From assembly GCA_002923375.1 (NCBI GenBank), contig BEIJ01000001.1, forward strand, positions 682,001-746,000: a stretch of 64,000 nucleotides of DNA. Direction: 5' to 3'. The stretch is from a bacterium HR33 (lineage in GTDB: Bacteria > Gemmatimonadota > Gemmatimonadetes > Gemmatimonadales > GWC2-71-9). Of this stretch, positions 52,022 to 61,747 are shown one piece after another. How positions within the stretch are numbered: position 1 is the stretch's first letter; every line of letters starts with the position of its first letter. The notes below the pieces were generated by a model. It did no database searches. It was not told the DNA's origin and saw only the letters and a list, made by a program, of their open reading frames with translations. A program made the position numbers and the translations under genes.

Positions 52022-52208
52022 AAAGCTCCCGGCAGCAAAAGAAAAAGACGGAACCGGCGCTGCAGCCTGGTCCCGCCCGCAAATCGCTGGTTCTCCGGCG
52101 CGCCCCTCGGCGCGCTTCCTAGCTTTAACCGTACTCCGCCCGGACCGGTATGTCAATCCGCCGGGTGAAAGCGACAACCGGATCACGCACAGACGAGGTG
52201 AAAGAGCC

Positions 52209-55200
52209 ATGATGCCCAAGAGAGCGTACTTCCTTGTATCGGTCGTTTTGGGGATGGCCCTTCAGACCGCGGTATTGACCGCCCAGTCCGGGCGGAACGC
52301 AGGCCGCACCGGAGCCCAGGCCGACACGGCGGCCAACCCCGTGGCGAACGCAGTCCGCGGCCTCAGACTCCGCTCGATCGGCCCGGCTCTCATCTCGGGC
52401 CGCATCAGCGATCTGGCGGTGCATCCCAAAGACAAAAAGATCTGGTACGTTGCGGCCGCCTCCGGAGGACTGTGGAAGACCACCAACGCCGGCACAACCT
52501 TCACCCCGATCTTCGACAGCGAGGGATCCTACTCCATCGGTGTCGTGGTTATCGACCCCCGGAACCCCAACGTGATCTGGGTCGGCACCGGCGAGAACAA
52601 CGCTCAGCGCTCGGTCTCCTACGGAGACGGGGTATACAAGTCGATCGACGGAGGCCGCACCTGGCAACACATGGGATTGAGGGATTCCCAGCATATCGGG
52701 AAGATCTTGATCGATCCCAGAAACTCGGATGTGGTGTACGTGGCCGCCCAAGGCCCGCTTTTCAGCGGCGGAGGAGACCGCGGCCTGTTCAAGACCGAAG
52801 ACGGCGGCAAAACCTGGAAAAAGATCCTCGACGCCGGCGAGTGGGGCGGCGCCAGCGACGTGGTGATGGATCCGCGCAATCCCGACGTTCTGATCGCCTC
52901 CACCTGGCAGCGCGCCCGAAGGCAGTGGGGTTACATAGCAGGCGGACCGGCCTCCGGGCTGTGGCGTTCCGCGGACGGAGGGGCAACCTGGACCCGAGTC
53001 CAAAGGGGGCTGCCCAACGAGGAACTAGGCCGCATAGGGCTGGCCATCTCGCCCGCCAATCCCGACGTGGTCTACGCGATCGTGGAAGCAGCCAACCGCC
53101 GCGGAGGCTTCTACCGCTCCCGGGATAACGGAGTGAACTGGGAAAGGATGAGCGACCACAACACCATAGGCCTCTACTACGCCGAAATCTTCGCCGATCC
53201 CAAAGACGTGGACCGGGTCTACTCCATGGACGTGCGGATCATGGTGACCGAAGACGGCGGCAGAACGTTCCGCCCCCTGGGAGAGCGCAACAAGCACGTG
53301 GATAACCACGTCATCTGGATCGATCCGGACGATACCGACCACCTGCTGATCGGCTGCGACGGTGGCCTGTACGAGTCTTTCGACCGGGGACAGAGCTACA
53401 TCTATTTCCCCAACCTCCCGCTGGGACAGTTCTATAGGGTGGAAGTGGACAACTCGCTTCCCTTCTACCGGGTCTACGGCGGAACGCAGGACAACTCCAC
53501 CGTGGGAGGACCGTCCCGCACCCGCACCCGGCACGGAATCACCAACCGGGACTGGTTCTTCACCCAAGGAGGCGACGGCTTTCAGACCCGGGTGGACCCC
53601 ACCGACCCCGACATAGTTTACTCCCAGTCCCAATATGGGAACCTGGCCCGCTTCGACCTTAGAACCGGCGAGCGGATCGACATCGTACCGCAGCCGGAAC
53701 CGGGAGAACCCGACCTTCGCTGGCACTGGGACTCGCCGCTGATCATCAGCCCCCACTCGCCCACCCGGCTGTATTTTGCCGCCCAGCGGACCTACCGCAG
53801 CGACGACCGGGGCGATTCCTGGAAGCCCATCAGCGGCGACCTCTCACGACAGATCGACCGCAATCGGCTGCGCATGATGGGCAGAGTCTGGAGCGTGGAC
53901 GCGGTCGCCAAAAATACCTCTACCTCCCCCTGGGGATCCGTAGTAGCGCTCGCGGAATCGCCCCTCAAAGAGGGATTGATCTGGGCAGGTACCGACGACG
54001 GATTGATCCACGTGACGGAAGACGGCGGAATCAATTGGAGGCGGATAGATCGGATCGCCGGAGTACCCGAGACGACGTTCGTATCCCGGATCACACCTTC
54101 CCAGCACGACGTCAACACGGTGTACGCCTCGTTCGACAATCACAAATCCGGGGACTACCGCCCGTACATAGCGAAGAGCACCGATCTGGGTCGCACCTGG
54201 ACGCTGATCAGTGGGAATCTTCCCCAGCGCGGCAGCGTTTACGTGGTGATCGAGGACCACAAAGACCCGAATTTGTTGTTCGCCGGGACCGAGTTCGGAC
54301 TCTACTTCACCAACGACGGAGGGCGGACCTGGACCCGGCTGCGCTCGGGCCTACCGACCATCCAGGTTCGCGATCTGGCGATCCAAGAGCGAGAGGACGA
54401 TCTAGTGGTGGCGACCTTCGGGCGGGGCTTCTATATCTTGGACGACATCTCCCCCCTACGCCAGCTCACCGCGGAAGTGCTGGCCCAGGAAGCGTACCTC
54501 TTCCCCGTGAGAAGAGCGCCCCTGTACATCGAGTCCAATCCCCTGGGCGGAGCCGGTGCCGCATGGCAGGGAGCGCGGTTCTACACGGCACCCAATCCGC
54601 CCTTCGGCGCGGTTTTCACCTACTACCTCAAAGAGGAACTCAAGACGCGGAGAGAGCGGCGCCAGGAGGCCGAGCGCGAGGCCGCCCGGCAAGGCCGGGA
54701 CGTATTCTATCCGCCCTGGGACTCGCTCAAGGCCGAGGACCGGGAAGAGGAACCTTCCATAATCCTCACCATCACCGACCCCGAAGGGCGGGTGGTAAGG
54801 AGGATAACCGGTCCCACGAGCTCGGGGATTCACCGAGTAGCCTGGGACCTTCGCTACCCGGCGCCCAACCCGCCGCGGCGAGCAGGCGATGACGAAGAAG
54901 ACGGCGGGTTCGGCCCGCCGGCGTCGGGCCCGTACGTGGTCCCCGGCACTTACCGGGTCGCGCTGTCCAAGCGGGTGGACGGAATCGAAACGCCCCTGGG
55001 CGAGCCTCGAAGCTTCGAGGTTTACCACCTGGATGCCGACCGGACACCCCGCTCGCCTGCGCTCCTCGCCTTCCAGCGCCAGACCGCCGAACTCCAGCGG
55101 GCGGTGCTGGGAGCCAACGCGCTGATCAACGAGACTTTGTCCCGAATTGTGGCGCTCAAGCGCGCGGTGGACGAAACCGCGGCCCCCACGGGCGAACTCG

Positions 55201-55529
55201 CATCCGAGCTGCGACAGCTGGAAAACCGGCTCCGAGACATCCAGGAAGCCTTGAACGGGGATCCTACGATGGCGAGGCGACAGGAACCGACACCTCCATC
55301 GCTGGCCAGCCGATTGAACCGGATCAGCGCCGGCCTGTGGTCCAGCACCCTGGGAGAGGTTACGCAAACCCAACGCCGCCAGTACGAGATCGTAGCGTCG
55401 GAGTTCGCCGGAATATTGGAACGGCTCAGGACGCTGGTGGAAGTGGATCTCAGGCGCCTCGAGGAGCAGGCGGAGCGAGCGGGAGTACCGTGGACCAGCG
55501 GGCGGATACCTCGCTGGCCCCCGCAATGA
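52209..55529 (+). CDS. Large exported BNR/sortilin-like beta-propeller protein
   Basis: 1106 residues from the ATG at 52209. A signal peptide (YFLVSVVLGMALQTAVLTAQ) is followed by many BNR/Asp-box blades (GGLWKTTNAGTTFTPIF, GVYKSIDGGRTWQHMG, GLFKTEDGGKTWKKIL, GLWRSADGGATWTRVQ, GFYRSRDNGVNWERMS), filling about 60-700, as in VPS10/sortilin and exo-xyloglucanase-like propellers. The C-terminal 350 residues contain a Pro-rich Ig-like segment (GIHRVAWDLRYPAPNPP) and a helical, coiled region (RQTAELQRAVL...RQLENRLRDIQEAL). Such proteins are abundant in Gemmatimonadota and are presumed secreted peptidase- or glycan-linked proteins. The substrate is unknown. Confidence 0.85.
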   Translation: MMPKRAYFLVSVVLGMALQTAVLTAQSGRNAGRTGAQADTAANPVANAVRGLRLRSIGPALISGRISDLAVHPKDKKIWYVAAASGGLWKTTNAGTTFTPIFDSEGSYSIGVVVIDPRNPNVIWVGTGENNAQRSVSYGDGVYKSIDGGRTWQHMGLRDSQHIGKILIDPRNSDVVYVAAQGPLFSGGGDRGLFKTEDGGKTWKKILDAGEWGGASDVVMDPRNPDVLIASTWQRARRQWGYIAGGPASGLWRSADGGATWTRVQRGLPNEELGRIGLAISPANPDVVYAIVEAANRRGGFYRSRDNGVNWERMSDHNTIGLYYAEIFADPKDVDRVYSMDVRIMVTEDGGRTFRPLGERNKHVDNHVIWIDPDDTDHLLIGCDGGLYESFDRGQSYIYFPNLPLGQFYRVEVDNSLPFYRVYGGTQDNSTVGGPSRTRTRHGITNRDWFFTQGGDGFQTRVDPTDPDIVYSQSQYGNLARFDLRTGERIDIVPQPEPGEPDLRWHWDSPLIISPHSPTRLYFAAQRTYRSDDRGDSWKPISGDLSRQIDRNRLRMMGRVWSVDAVAKNTSTSPWGSVVALAESPLKEGLIWAGTDDGLIHVTEDGGINWRRIDRIAGVPETTFVSRITPSQHDVNTVYASFDNHKSGDYRPYIAKSTDLGRTWTLISGNLPQRGSVYVVIEDHKDPNLLFAGTEFGLYFTNDGGRTWTRLRSGLPTIQVRDLAIQEREDDLVVATFGRGFYILDDISPLRQLTAEVLAQEAYLFPVRRAPLYIESNPLGGAGAAWQGARFYTAPNPPFGAVFTYYLKEELKTRRERRQEAEREAARQGRDVFYPPWDSLKAEDREEEPSIILTITDPEGRVVRRITGPTSSGIHRVAWDLRYPAPNPPRRAGDDEEDGGFGPPASGPYVVPGTYRVALSKRVDGIETPLGEPRSFEVYHLDADRTPRSPALLAFQRQTAELQRAVLGANALINETLSRIVALKRAVDETAAPTGELASELRQLENRLRDIQEALNGDPTMARRQEPTPPSLASRLNRISAGLWSSTLGEVTQTQRRQYEIVASEFAGILERLRTLVEVDLRRLEEQAERAGVPWTSGRIPRWPPQ

Positions 55530-55703
55530 TGGGGCTGCGTTGGAGCCCGGGGCCGCTATCGAGCCCGCTTGGAGGGGGTACGGCTAGTCCCGCTTTCCGG
55601 CACTACCTCGCCTATGGGCGGGCGCGCGTGTGGCCGCCCCAAACCGGGTGTATATTGAGGCGGAAGGGTCAGCTTCTAACCGGAAAGTAAGGGGAGTCAC
55701 AGG

Positions 55704-56906
55704 ATGATAAAGCGCAGCACCGAAGTCGTTTTCCTCTCCGGGGTCCGCACCGGATTCGGGAAGTTCGGCGGTACTCTCAAGGATTTCTCCGCCACCGAGC
55801 TCGGCGCCATAGCGGCCCGGCACGCCCTGGAACGTTCGGGAGTAAAGCCGGAGCAGGTGGACCACGTGGTGTTCGGCAACGCCCAGCAGACCTCAGCGGA
55901 TGCGATCTATCTGGCGAGGCACGTGGGCTTGAAGGCCGGCCTTCCGATCGAGGTGCCGGCAGTGACGGTAAACCGGCTGTGCGGCTCCGGATTCGAATCG
56001 ATCATTCAAGGAGCGCAACAAATCCTGCTGGGAGAGTCCCAGGTAGTGTTGGCCGGCGGCACCGAATCGATGAGTCAGGCCCCGCACGTGGTACGCGGCG
56101 CCCGGTGGGGGCTGAGGCTGGGACCCGCAGCCCAGTTCGAGGATTCCCTCTGGGAGGCGCTCAAGGATCCCCAGTGCGGTTTCTCGATGGCGGAGACTGC
56201 CGAGAATTTGGCCGAGAAGTACCGCCTAACCCGCCGCGAGGTGGACGAATACGCCCTGCTCTCCCAACAGCGGGCCAAGAAAGCCTGGGACGAGTGCGTG
56301 TTCGACCCCGAAGTGATCCCGGTGCCGATCGTCGATCGCAAGACCAAGGAAACCATCCAGTGGCGGGCGGACGAGCACATGAGACCGGAAACCACGCTGG
56401 AAGCGCTTTCCGCTCTGCCTCCGTATTTCAAGAAGGACGGTTTGGTGACGGCGGGGAACGCTTCTGGGATTTGCGACGGTGCAGCCGCTACGGTGATTGC
56501 GAGCGAGAGTTTTGCCCGAGAACATGACCTCAAGCCCTTGGGCCGGCTGGTGGCCTGGGCGGTGGTGGGGGTGGAGCCCAAGTACATGGGCATCGGCCCG
56601 GCGCCGGCGGCGCGCAAGGCGCTCCAGCGCGCCGGCATGAAACTGGAAGACATGGATCTCGTAGAAGTGAACGAGGCTTTTGCCCCACAGTACGTGGCGG
56701 TGGAAAAAGAGCTGGGGCTCGATCGTGAAAAGACCAACGTGCACGGCGGAGCGATCGCCATCGGACATCCGCTGGCCGCCAGCGGGACCCGGATCACGAT
56801 CCACCTCCTGCACGCTTTGAGGCAGCAGAAAAAGCGCTACGGCCTCGGCTCCGCCTGTATCGGAGGGGGACAGGGGGCCGCGGTGATAGTGGAGGCTTTC
56901 GTCTGA
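55704..56906 (+). CDS. Acetyl-CoA acetyltransferase (thiolase)
   Basis: 400 residues. Catalytic residues are present: Cys93 in NRLCGSGFES, the NEAFA motif, His in GGAIAIGHPLAASG and the second Cys in SACIGGGQG. It condenses or cleaves acyl-CoA (acetyl-CoA to acetoacetyl-CoA or the reverse). A 3-hydroxyacyl-CoA dehydrogenase gene follows two genes later, so the two probably serve butyrate/PHB or fatty-acid metabolism. TATATT at 55651 may be a -10. GGGAG precedes the ATG. Confidence 0.93.
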   Translation: MIKRSTEVVFLSGVRTGFGKFGGTLKDFSATELGAIAARHALERSGVKPEQVDHVVFGNAQQTSADAIYLARHVGLKAGLPIEVPAVTVNRLCGSGFESIIQGAQQILLGESQVVLAGGTESMSQAPHVVRGARWGLRLGPAAQFEDSLWEALKDPQCGFSMAETAENLAEKYRLTRREVDEYALLSQQRAKKAWDECVFDPEVIPVPIVDRKTKETIQWRADEHMRPETTLEALSALPPYFKKDGLVTAGNASGICDGAAATVIASESFAREHDLKPLGRLVAWAVVGVEPKYMGIGPAPAARKALQRAGMKLEDMDLVEVNEAFAPQYVAVEKELGLDREKTNVHGGAIAIGHPLAASGTRITIHLLHALRQQKKRYGLGSACIGGGQGAAVIVEAFV

Positions 56907-56924
56907 AGCGGAGGTTTTGAGGCC

Positions 56925-57761
56925 ATGGAATTCCTGATCGCCGGTCTCGCGCTGGTGGTGGCCTACATGTACGGCTCGCTGCACGTGATCAAGCAGTACG
57001 AGCGGGCGGTGACCTTTTTCCTCGGCAAGTACTGGGCCACCAAGGGTCCCGGGCTGGTTTTCGTCCCTCTCTTCTTCGCCAAGCTGCACCGGGTTTCGTT
57101 GCGGATCGTGGCGATGGACATTCCGCCCCAGGACGTGATTACCCGGGACAACGTCTCGATCAAAGTCAACGCAGTGCTGTACATGCGGGTGAAGAACCCC
57201 GAGCTTGCGGTAATCGAGATCGAAAACTACGTCTATGCGACGAGCCAGCTGGCCCAAACCACGCTGCGGAGCGTTTTGGGGGAAGTGGAGCTGGACGAGC
57301 TCTTGGCGGACCGGGAGAAGATCAACGGGATCCTCAAGCAGATAGTGGACGAGCGCACCGAGCCGTGGGGGATCGAAGTTTCCGCGGTGGAGGTCAAGGA
57401 TATCGATCTTCCCGCGGAGATGAAGCGGGCCATGGCGCGTCAGGCGGAGTCGGAAAGGGAGCGGCGGGCCAAGGTGATCGCGGCGGAGGGCGAGTATCAG
57501 GCGGCGGGGAGGCTGGCGGAGGCTGCGAGCGTAATAGGGAAGGAACCGGCAGCACTTCAGCTTCGCTACCTCCAGACCCTGGTGGAGATCGCCACCGAAA
57601 ACAACTCCAGCGTGGTTTTTCCCATACCCATCGACCTCATCACGCCTTTCGTGGAAGCCGCCAAACGCTACGCCTCGGAAAAACAGCTCCCGTCTTCCAC
57701 CGGCACTCCGGTACCCACCGCGACCGCTGCGGCAGCCCCCGCCGCTGCCCGGCAGCAGTAG
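56925..57761 (+). CDS. SPFH/stomatin-like membrane protein
   Basis: 278 residues. An N-terminal hydrophobic helix ([15 protein letters not shown]) is followed by the SPFH domain: [72 protein letters not shown] and [38 protein letters not shown]. An Ala/Pro-rich tail ends it. Stomatin/slipin proteins form large rings in membrane microdomains. There is no NfeD partner. 18 bases after the thiolase stop. Confidence 0.9.
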   Translation: MEFLIAGLALVVAYMYGSLHVIKQYERAVTFFLGKYWATKGPGLVFVPLFFAKLHRVSLRIVAMDIPPQDVITRDNVSIKVNAVLYMRVKNPELAVIEIENYVYATSQLAQTTLRSVLGEVELDELLADREKINGILKQIVDERTEPWGIEVSAVEVKDIDLPAEMKRAMARQAESERERRAKVIAAEGEYQAAGRLAEAASVIGKEPAALQLRYLQTLVEIATENNSSVVFPIPIDLITPFVEAAKRYASEKQLPSSTGTPVPTATAAAAPAAARQQ

Positions 57762-57770
57762 CGTAGCGCC

Positions 57771-58601
57771 ATGAACCTCCCCTCGCCGCCCGATCCCCGT
57801 CTAGACCGCGCGGCGATCGAGCGCATCATCCAGAGGGCCGCCGAACTCCAGGCGGCGGAGAAGGATTTGAGCGAGGGGCTGAGCGAGGAAGATTTGATAG
57901 CCCTGGGCAAAGAGGTCGGCATCCCGGAACGCTATCTCCGGCAGGCGCTGCTGGAGGAGCGGAGCCGCGCCGATTTTTCCGCCGGCCGGGGATGGTTGAG
58001 CGGGTTGCTCGGACCGCACCGAGTGGCTGCCGGGCGTGCGATCGCCCGCGAGCGCGCAGAGGTGGAACGGGATCTCCACCGCTGGATGAGCGAAGGGGAG
58101 CTGCTTCAGGTGAAGCGGCGTTTCGGCCGGCAGGTTACCTGGGAGGCGCAGCAGGGAGCTTTTGCGACCTTGAGGCGCGCCTTTCGCGCAGGGGGACGCC
58201 GTTATACGTTAGCCCGTGCGCGGGAGGTAAGCGGACAGGTGGTGGAACTCGAGGCGGGGCGCTGCTTCGTGCAGCTGAGCGTGGATCTGTCCCACAACGT
58301 GGTTCAGTACCTGGCGGGCGCCCTAGTGCTGTTGGGTGCGGGCGCTTTGTTCAGCGCGGTGGGTATGGCCCTTGGAGTTCTACTGCCGGTGGCAATCGCG
58401 CCCGCGCTAATAGCCGTTCCTGCTGCGTGGGCGGTAGCGCGCAGCCGGCGCCGCAAAGTGGAGGAATTTCAGCTGGCGGCCGAGCAAGTGCTGGACCGGC
58501 TGGAACACGGCGAGTTGGAGCTGCACCGCCCAGTGCGGGAACCGAGCCTGGGACCGATTGCCAGGGTGGCGGAGGAGCTGCGCCGCTCTCTGGGCGTCTG
58601 A
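57771..58601 (+). CDS. Hypothetical membrane-anchored protein
   Basis: 276 residues, 9 bases after the stomatin stop. The N-terminus is helical and acidic (RAAIERIIQRAAELQAAEKDLSEGLSEEDLIALGKEVGIPERYLRQALLEE). A central region of about 100 residues is beta-rich. Two hydrophobic helices lie close together near the end (YLAGALVLLGAGALFSAVGMALGVLLPVAIAPALIAVPAAW), then a charged amphipathic tail. I do not recognise a characterised family. The operon with stomatin suggests a membrane-microdomain or stress role, which is inference. Confidence 0.75.
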   Translation: MNLPSPPDPRLDRAAIERIIQRAAELQAAEKDLSEGLSEEDLIALGKEVGIPERYLRQALLEERSRADFSAGRGWLSGLLGPHRVAAGRAIARERAEVERDLHRWMSEGELLQVKRRFGRQVTWEAQQGAFATLRRAFRAGGRRYTLARAREVSGQVVELEAGRCFVQLSVDLSHNVVQYLAGALVLLGAGALFSAVGMALGVLLPVAIAPALIAVPAAWAVARSRRRKVEEFQLAAEQVLDRLEHGELELHRPVREPSLGPIARVAEELRRSLGV

Positions 58602-58645
58602 GAAACCGATAGCAAACCTTCAACCCGTAGTAAGTGCGGAGGACT

Positions 58646-59533
58646 ATGGCTGAGATCAAAACGGTCGGCGTCCTAGGGTGTGGCCTAATGGGCAGCGGTA
58701 TCGCCCAAGTGTGCGCCCAAGCGGGCTACAGGACCATCGTGCGCGAAGTCTCGGATGCACTCAACCAGAAAGGAAAGGCCAACATCATCGCTTCCCTCGA
58801 CAAGCTGGTTCAAAAGGGCAAACTCGACGGCGGCACCCGGGAGCAGATACTGAACCGGCTGCAGTTCACCACCGATCTCAAAGAGCTCGCCCCTTGCGAC
58901 CTCGTCATCGAGGCCGTAACCGAGGACTTGGAACTCAAGAACTCTCTGTGGAAGGAGTTGGACGGGCTCTGCGGGCCGCAGACGATCTTCGCTTCCAACA
59001 CGTCCAGTCTCACCATAGCCGCCATGGCCGCCGTGACCAGCCGGGGTGACCGCTTTGTGGGGCTGCACTTTTTCAACCCGGTTCCGGTCATGAAGTTGGT
59101 GGAAGTGGTGCGCACGGTTACCACCAGCCAGGCGACCTTCGAGCAGGCTATGGCCTTCGCCCGCTCTTTGGGCAAGGAACCGATAGCCGCCAAGGACTCT
59201 TCCGGGTTTATCGTGAACCTCCTCCTGGTACCCTACCTGCTGGATGCGATCAGGGCGCTGGAGCGCGGCGTGGGCTCGGTGGAGGATATAGACAAGGGAA
59301 TGACCCTGGGATGCGGGCATCCCATGGGACCGTTCACCCTGCTCGATTTCGTGGGCCTGGACACCACTTACAAGATTGCGGAAATCATGTTCAACGAATA
59401 TCGGGAGGCACGGTATGCTCCTCCCCCCCTGCTCAGGCGGATGGTTTTGACCGGCATGTACGGCAGAAAGACGGGCCGGGGTTTCTACGATTACTCCACC
59501 AATCCACCAACGGTCTCTAACCTGGGGCTTTGA
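58646..59533 (+). CDS. 3-hydroxyacyl-CoA (3-hydroxybutyryl-CoA) dehydrogenase
   Basis: 295 residues from the ATG at 58646 (GGAGG immediately upstream; GTG 58634 is less likely). The Rossmann start VGVLGCGLMGSGIAQVCAQAG is diagnostic. Further: VIEAVTEDLELK, FASNTSSL, GLHFFNPVPVMKLVEVV (catalytic His) and GFIVNLLLVPYLLDAIR with the C-terminal helical domain. It oxidises or reduces 3-hydroxybutyryl-CoA with NAD(P). Together with the thiolase it gives a two-step C4 pathway. Confidence 0.93.
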   Translation: MAEIKTVGVLGCGLMGSGIAQVCAQAGYRTIVREVSDALNQKGKANIIASLDKLVQKGKLDGGTREQILNRLQFTTDLKELAPCDLVIEAVTEDLELKNSLWKELDGLCGPQTIFASNTSSLTIAAMAAVTSRGDRFVGLHFFNPVPVMKLVEVVRTVTTSQATFEQAMAFARSLGKEPIAAKDSSGFIVNLLLVPYLLDAIRALERGVGSVEDIDKGMTLGCGHPMGPFTLLDFVGLDTTYKIAEIMFNEYREARYAPPPLLRRMVLTGMYGRKTGRGFYDYSTNPPTVSNLGL

Positions 59534-59536
59534 GCG

Positions 59537-60109
59537 ATGTGGCAAACGGCAGCTGAATGGCATGCGGCGATCAACGATCTGGCACCGGCGTTGCTCTTGG
59601 CGTCGGTCATCTTCGACCTGTTGGGCAGTGCCACGGGGCGCGACAGTCTGAAAGCGGCCGGCTTTTGGACTCTGGTGGGAGGCGCCGTCGGCGCCGTAGG
59701 GGCTGCGGTGTCGGGCCTGATTGCGGAGGACACCATCGAGCACGGCGAGGCGGTGCACCGGGTGATGGAAACCCACGAGACCCTGGCCTTGTCGGTCACC
59801 GGGCTGTTCATCCTGCTGGCCGCGTGGCGGATCTGGCGGCGGGGGAACTTGGGCCCCGCCGAGCGTCCTCCTTATTTGGTGGCCGCGACTGTGGGAGCGC
59901 TGGGGATCATCTGGGTCGCCCATCTGGGCGGGACTATAGTGTTCCGCCACGGGGGCGGCGTTCCCAGCGCGGTGATGGAGGAGGCGTTGCGGGAGCGTAC
60001 CGGGGAACACGAGCACGGCCCCGGCGAGGAGCACGAACACGGCGAGGCCGCGGATAGTGCGTCCGATCACACGCACCCGCCCGGCACGCCTCCCCATGAA
60101 CACGACTGA
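59537..60109 (+). CDS. DUF2231-like four-helix membrane protein with His-rich tail
   Basis: 190 residues. Four hydrophobic segments (LAPALLLASVIFDLL, WTLVGGAVGAVGAAVSGLIA, LALSVTGLFILLAAWRIW, YLVAATVGALGIIWVAHLGG) form a small integral membrane protein of the DUF2231 / predicted-membrane class. The tail HEHGPGEEHEHGEAADSASDHTH is rich in His and Glu and may bind metal. It follows the dehydrogenase by 3 bases. Function unknown. Confidence 0.7.
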   Translation: MWQTAAEWHAAINDLAPALLLASVIFDLLGSATGRDSLKAAGFWTLVGGAVGAVGAAVSGLIAEDTIEHGEAVHRVMETHETLALSVTGLFILLAAWRIWRRGNLGPAERPPYLVAATVGALGIIWVAHLGGTIVFRHGGGVPSAVMEEALRERTGEHEHGPGEEHEHGEAADSASDHTHPPGTPPHEHD

Positions 60110-60578
60110 ACGCGGCCTACTGTTGGTTATTGCGGGCTCCGCGTTCTTTGGGGGATGCAGCGCGGTAGCGGTACGGCCTCACTACCGCCCGCTGCCGGGC
60201 GCCGTAACCGACACCCTGGCTGCTTCGCCGGAAACCGTCATAGCGGCTTTGGGACGCGCCCTGGAGGAAAGAAGAGTGGGCGTTAAGCGCCGGAGCGGCG
60301 AAGAGGGATATCTGGAGAGCGAATGGTTCGATCTGGTCTCGCTGGGAATCGCCGGGACTCAAAGGCGCGGGATCGAGCGGGTGGTAAAGCTCCGCGCCTT
60401 TGCCGACCCCGTACCTCCCTCGAGCACCGAATTGGTGATCGAAGCGGTTTACCGCCGCACCGCGGATCCCTCGGTCCCGGATCGACTAGAGGAGCTCCTG
60501 GTTCCTCCCGGACATCCGGCCGACTCTCTGGTGAGGGAGCTGTTGCAAACTCTGCCGGGAAACCGCCGTGAGCCCTAA
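60096..60578 (+). CDS. Small lipoprotein of unknown function
   Basis: 160 residues from the ATG at 60096, overlapping the end of the previous gene. A lipoprotein signal (LLLVIAGSAFFGGC) anchors an otherwise soluble domain (AASPETVIAALGRALEERRVGVKRRSGEEGYLESEWFDL...). The pattern of a GYLESEWF strand followed by RVVKLRAFADP suggests a beta-sandwich or lipocalin-like envelope protein, but I do not recognise it. It overlaps the squalene synthase start by 11 bases. Confidence 0.7.
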   Translation: MNTTERGLLLVIAGSAFFGGCSAVAVRPHYRPLPGAVTDTLAASPETVIAALGRALEERRVGVKRRSGEEGYLESEWFDLVSLGIAGTQRRGIERVVKLRAFADPVPPSSTELVIEAVYRRTADPSVPDRLEELLVPPGHPADSLVRELLQTLPGNRREP

Positions 60579-61650
60579 CGATTCAGAGATCTTGGCAGAC
60601 CGCACCTTTTGCGACGCCATGCTGCCTAGGGTGTCGCGCACTTTCGCCCTGTGCATTCGTCTCCTCCCGCAGCCGCTGGAACGCTGCACACTGGTAGCCT
60701 ATCTCCTCTGCCGGGTAGCGGACACCCTGGAAGATTCGGAACACTTGCCGCCCGAAGAGAAGCGCCGGCTCCTGGGTGCTTGGAGTAAGTGCCTGGAGGA
60801 GGAAGGACCTGCGGATCCGGTCGCCATAACGGGCGCCTTTCCCACTCCGGCGACCGACGAAGAGCGCCTGGTGCGGGAGGCCGACCGAGTGTGGCGGGAG
60901 TTCCGCCGGCTTCCGCCGGACCAGCGGGCAGCCATACGTCCCTGGGTGCAGGAGATGTGTTCCGGAATGGCAGAGTTCGCGGGAGCCCCCCGCGGAGCGG
61001 CGGGAAGAAGCGGTCGAGTGGAATCGCTGGCCACCATGGCAGATCTGGACCGCTACTGTTACTACGTAGCGGGCACCGTGGGCCATCTCTTGACCGAGCT
61101 CTTCCGCTTGCACGACCGCGCGGCTAGCGGTGAGCGTTACGGCAAACTCAAGTCTTTGGCCACCAGCTTCGGCAGGGGCCTCCAGCTTACCAACATCATC
61201 AAAGACGTCTCGGACGATCGCCGCCGCGGTTTCAGCTTCGTGCCCCGGCAGCTCTGCGAGCTGTTCGGAATTCGGCCCGAGGAGCTACAGGAACAGCGGT
61301 ACCAGGACAGCGCCCGGCGGATCATGCTGGCACTGATCCGCAAAGCCAAGCTGCACCTCAACGACGCCTTGGCCTACACCACTACCCTGCCCCGCACCCA
61401 ATACGGTATCAGGTTGTTCTGCCTCACCGCCCTCTATTTTGCCGTCCGGACGCTGCGGCTGGCGGAAAAGGACGAACATCTGCTCGACCCCGAGCACAAG
61501 GTGAAGATCTCGCGGTCCCAAGTGCGGCGCACCGTTTTGGTGGCGCGGCTGGTGGCTCCGAGTAATGCGCTGGTCCGGGCGTATTTCAGGAACTTGGCGG
61601 GCGAGGGTTGGCCGGCGGGCGGTTACTCTCTGGCCGGAGTTCCGGCGTGA
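60568..61650 (+). CDS. Squalene/phytoene synthase family protein (squalene synthase-like)
   Basis: 360 residues from GTG at 60568. The two Asp-rich metal sites are present: DTLED (52-56) and DVSDD, with LQLTNIIKDVSDDRRRGFSF between the helices. SRTFALCIRLLP and YCYYVAGTVGHLLTELF are also typical. It joins two farnesyl diphosphates head-to-head to presqualene/squalene, or two GGPP to phytoene. The DTLED plus LTNIIKDV combination favours squalene synthase. No HpnC/HpnE partners lie alongside. Confidence 0.88.
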   Translation: MSPNDSEILADRTFCDAMLPRVSRTFALCIRLLPQPLERCTLVAYLLCRVADTLEDSEHLPPEEKRRLLGAWSKCLEEEGPADPVAITGAFPTPATDEERLVREADRVWREFRRLPPDQRAAIRPWVQEMCSGMAEFAGAPRGAAGRSGRVESLATMADLDRYCYYVAGTVGHLLTELFRLHDRAASGERYGKLKSLATSFGRGLQLTNIIKDVSDDRRRGFSFVPRQLCELFGIRPEELQEQRYQDSARRIMLALIRKAKLHLNDALAYTTTLPRTQYGIRLFCLTALYFAVRTLRLAEKDEHLLDPEHKVKISRSQVRRTVLVARLVAPSNALVRAYFRNLAGEGWPAGGYSLAGVPA

Positions 61651-61747
61651 GAAACGCCGCCTTGGGCGGTGACCGGACGGCAGGGCATCCGCTACTTGCA
61701 CGGCGGCGCTGATCGGCCGAGAATTGGTAGATGAAGCGGGGCGAGCC

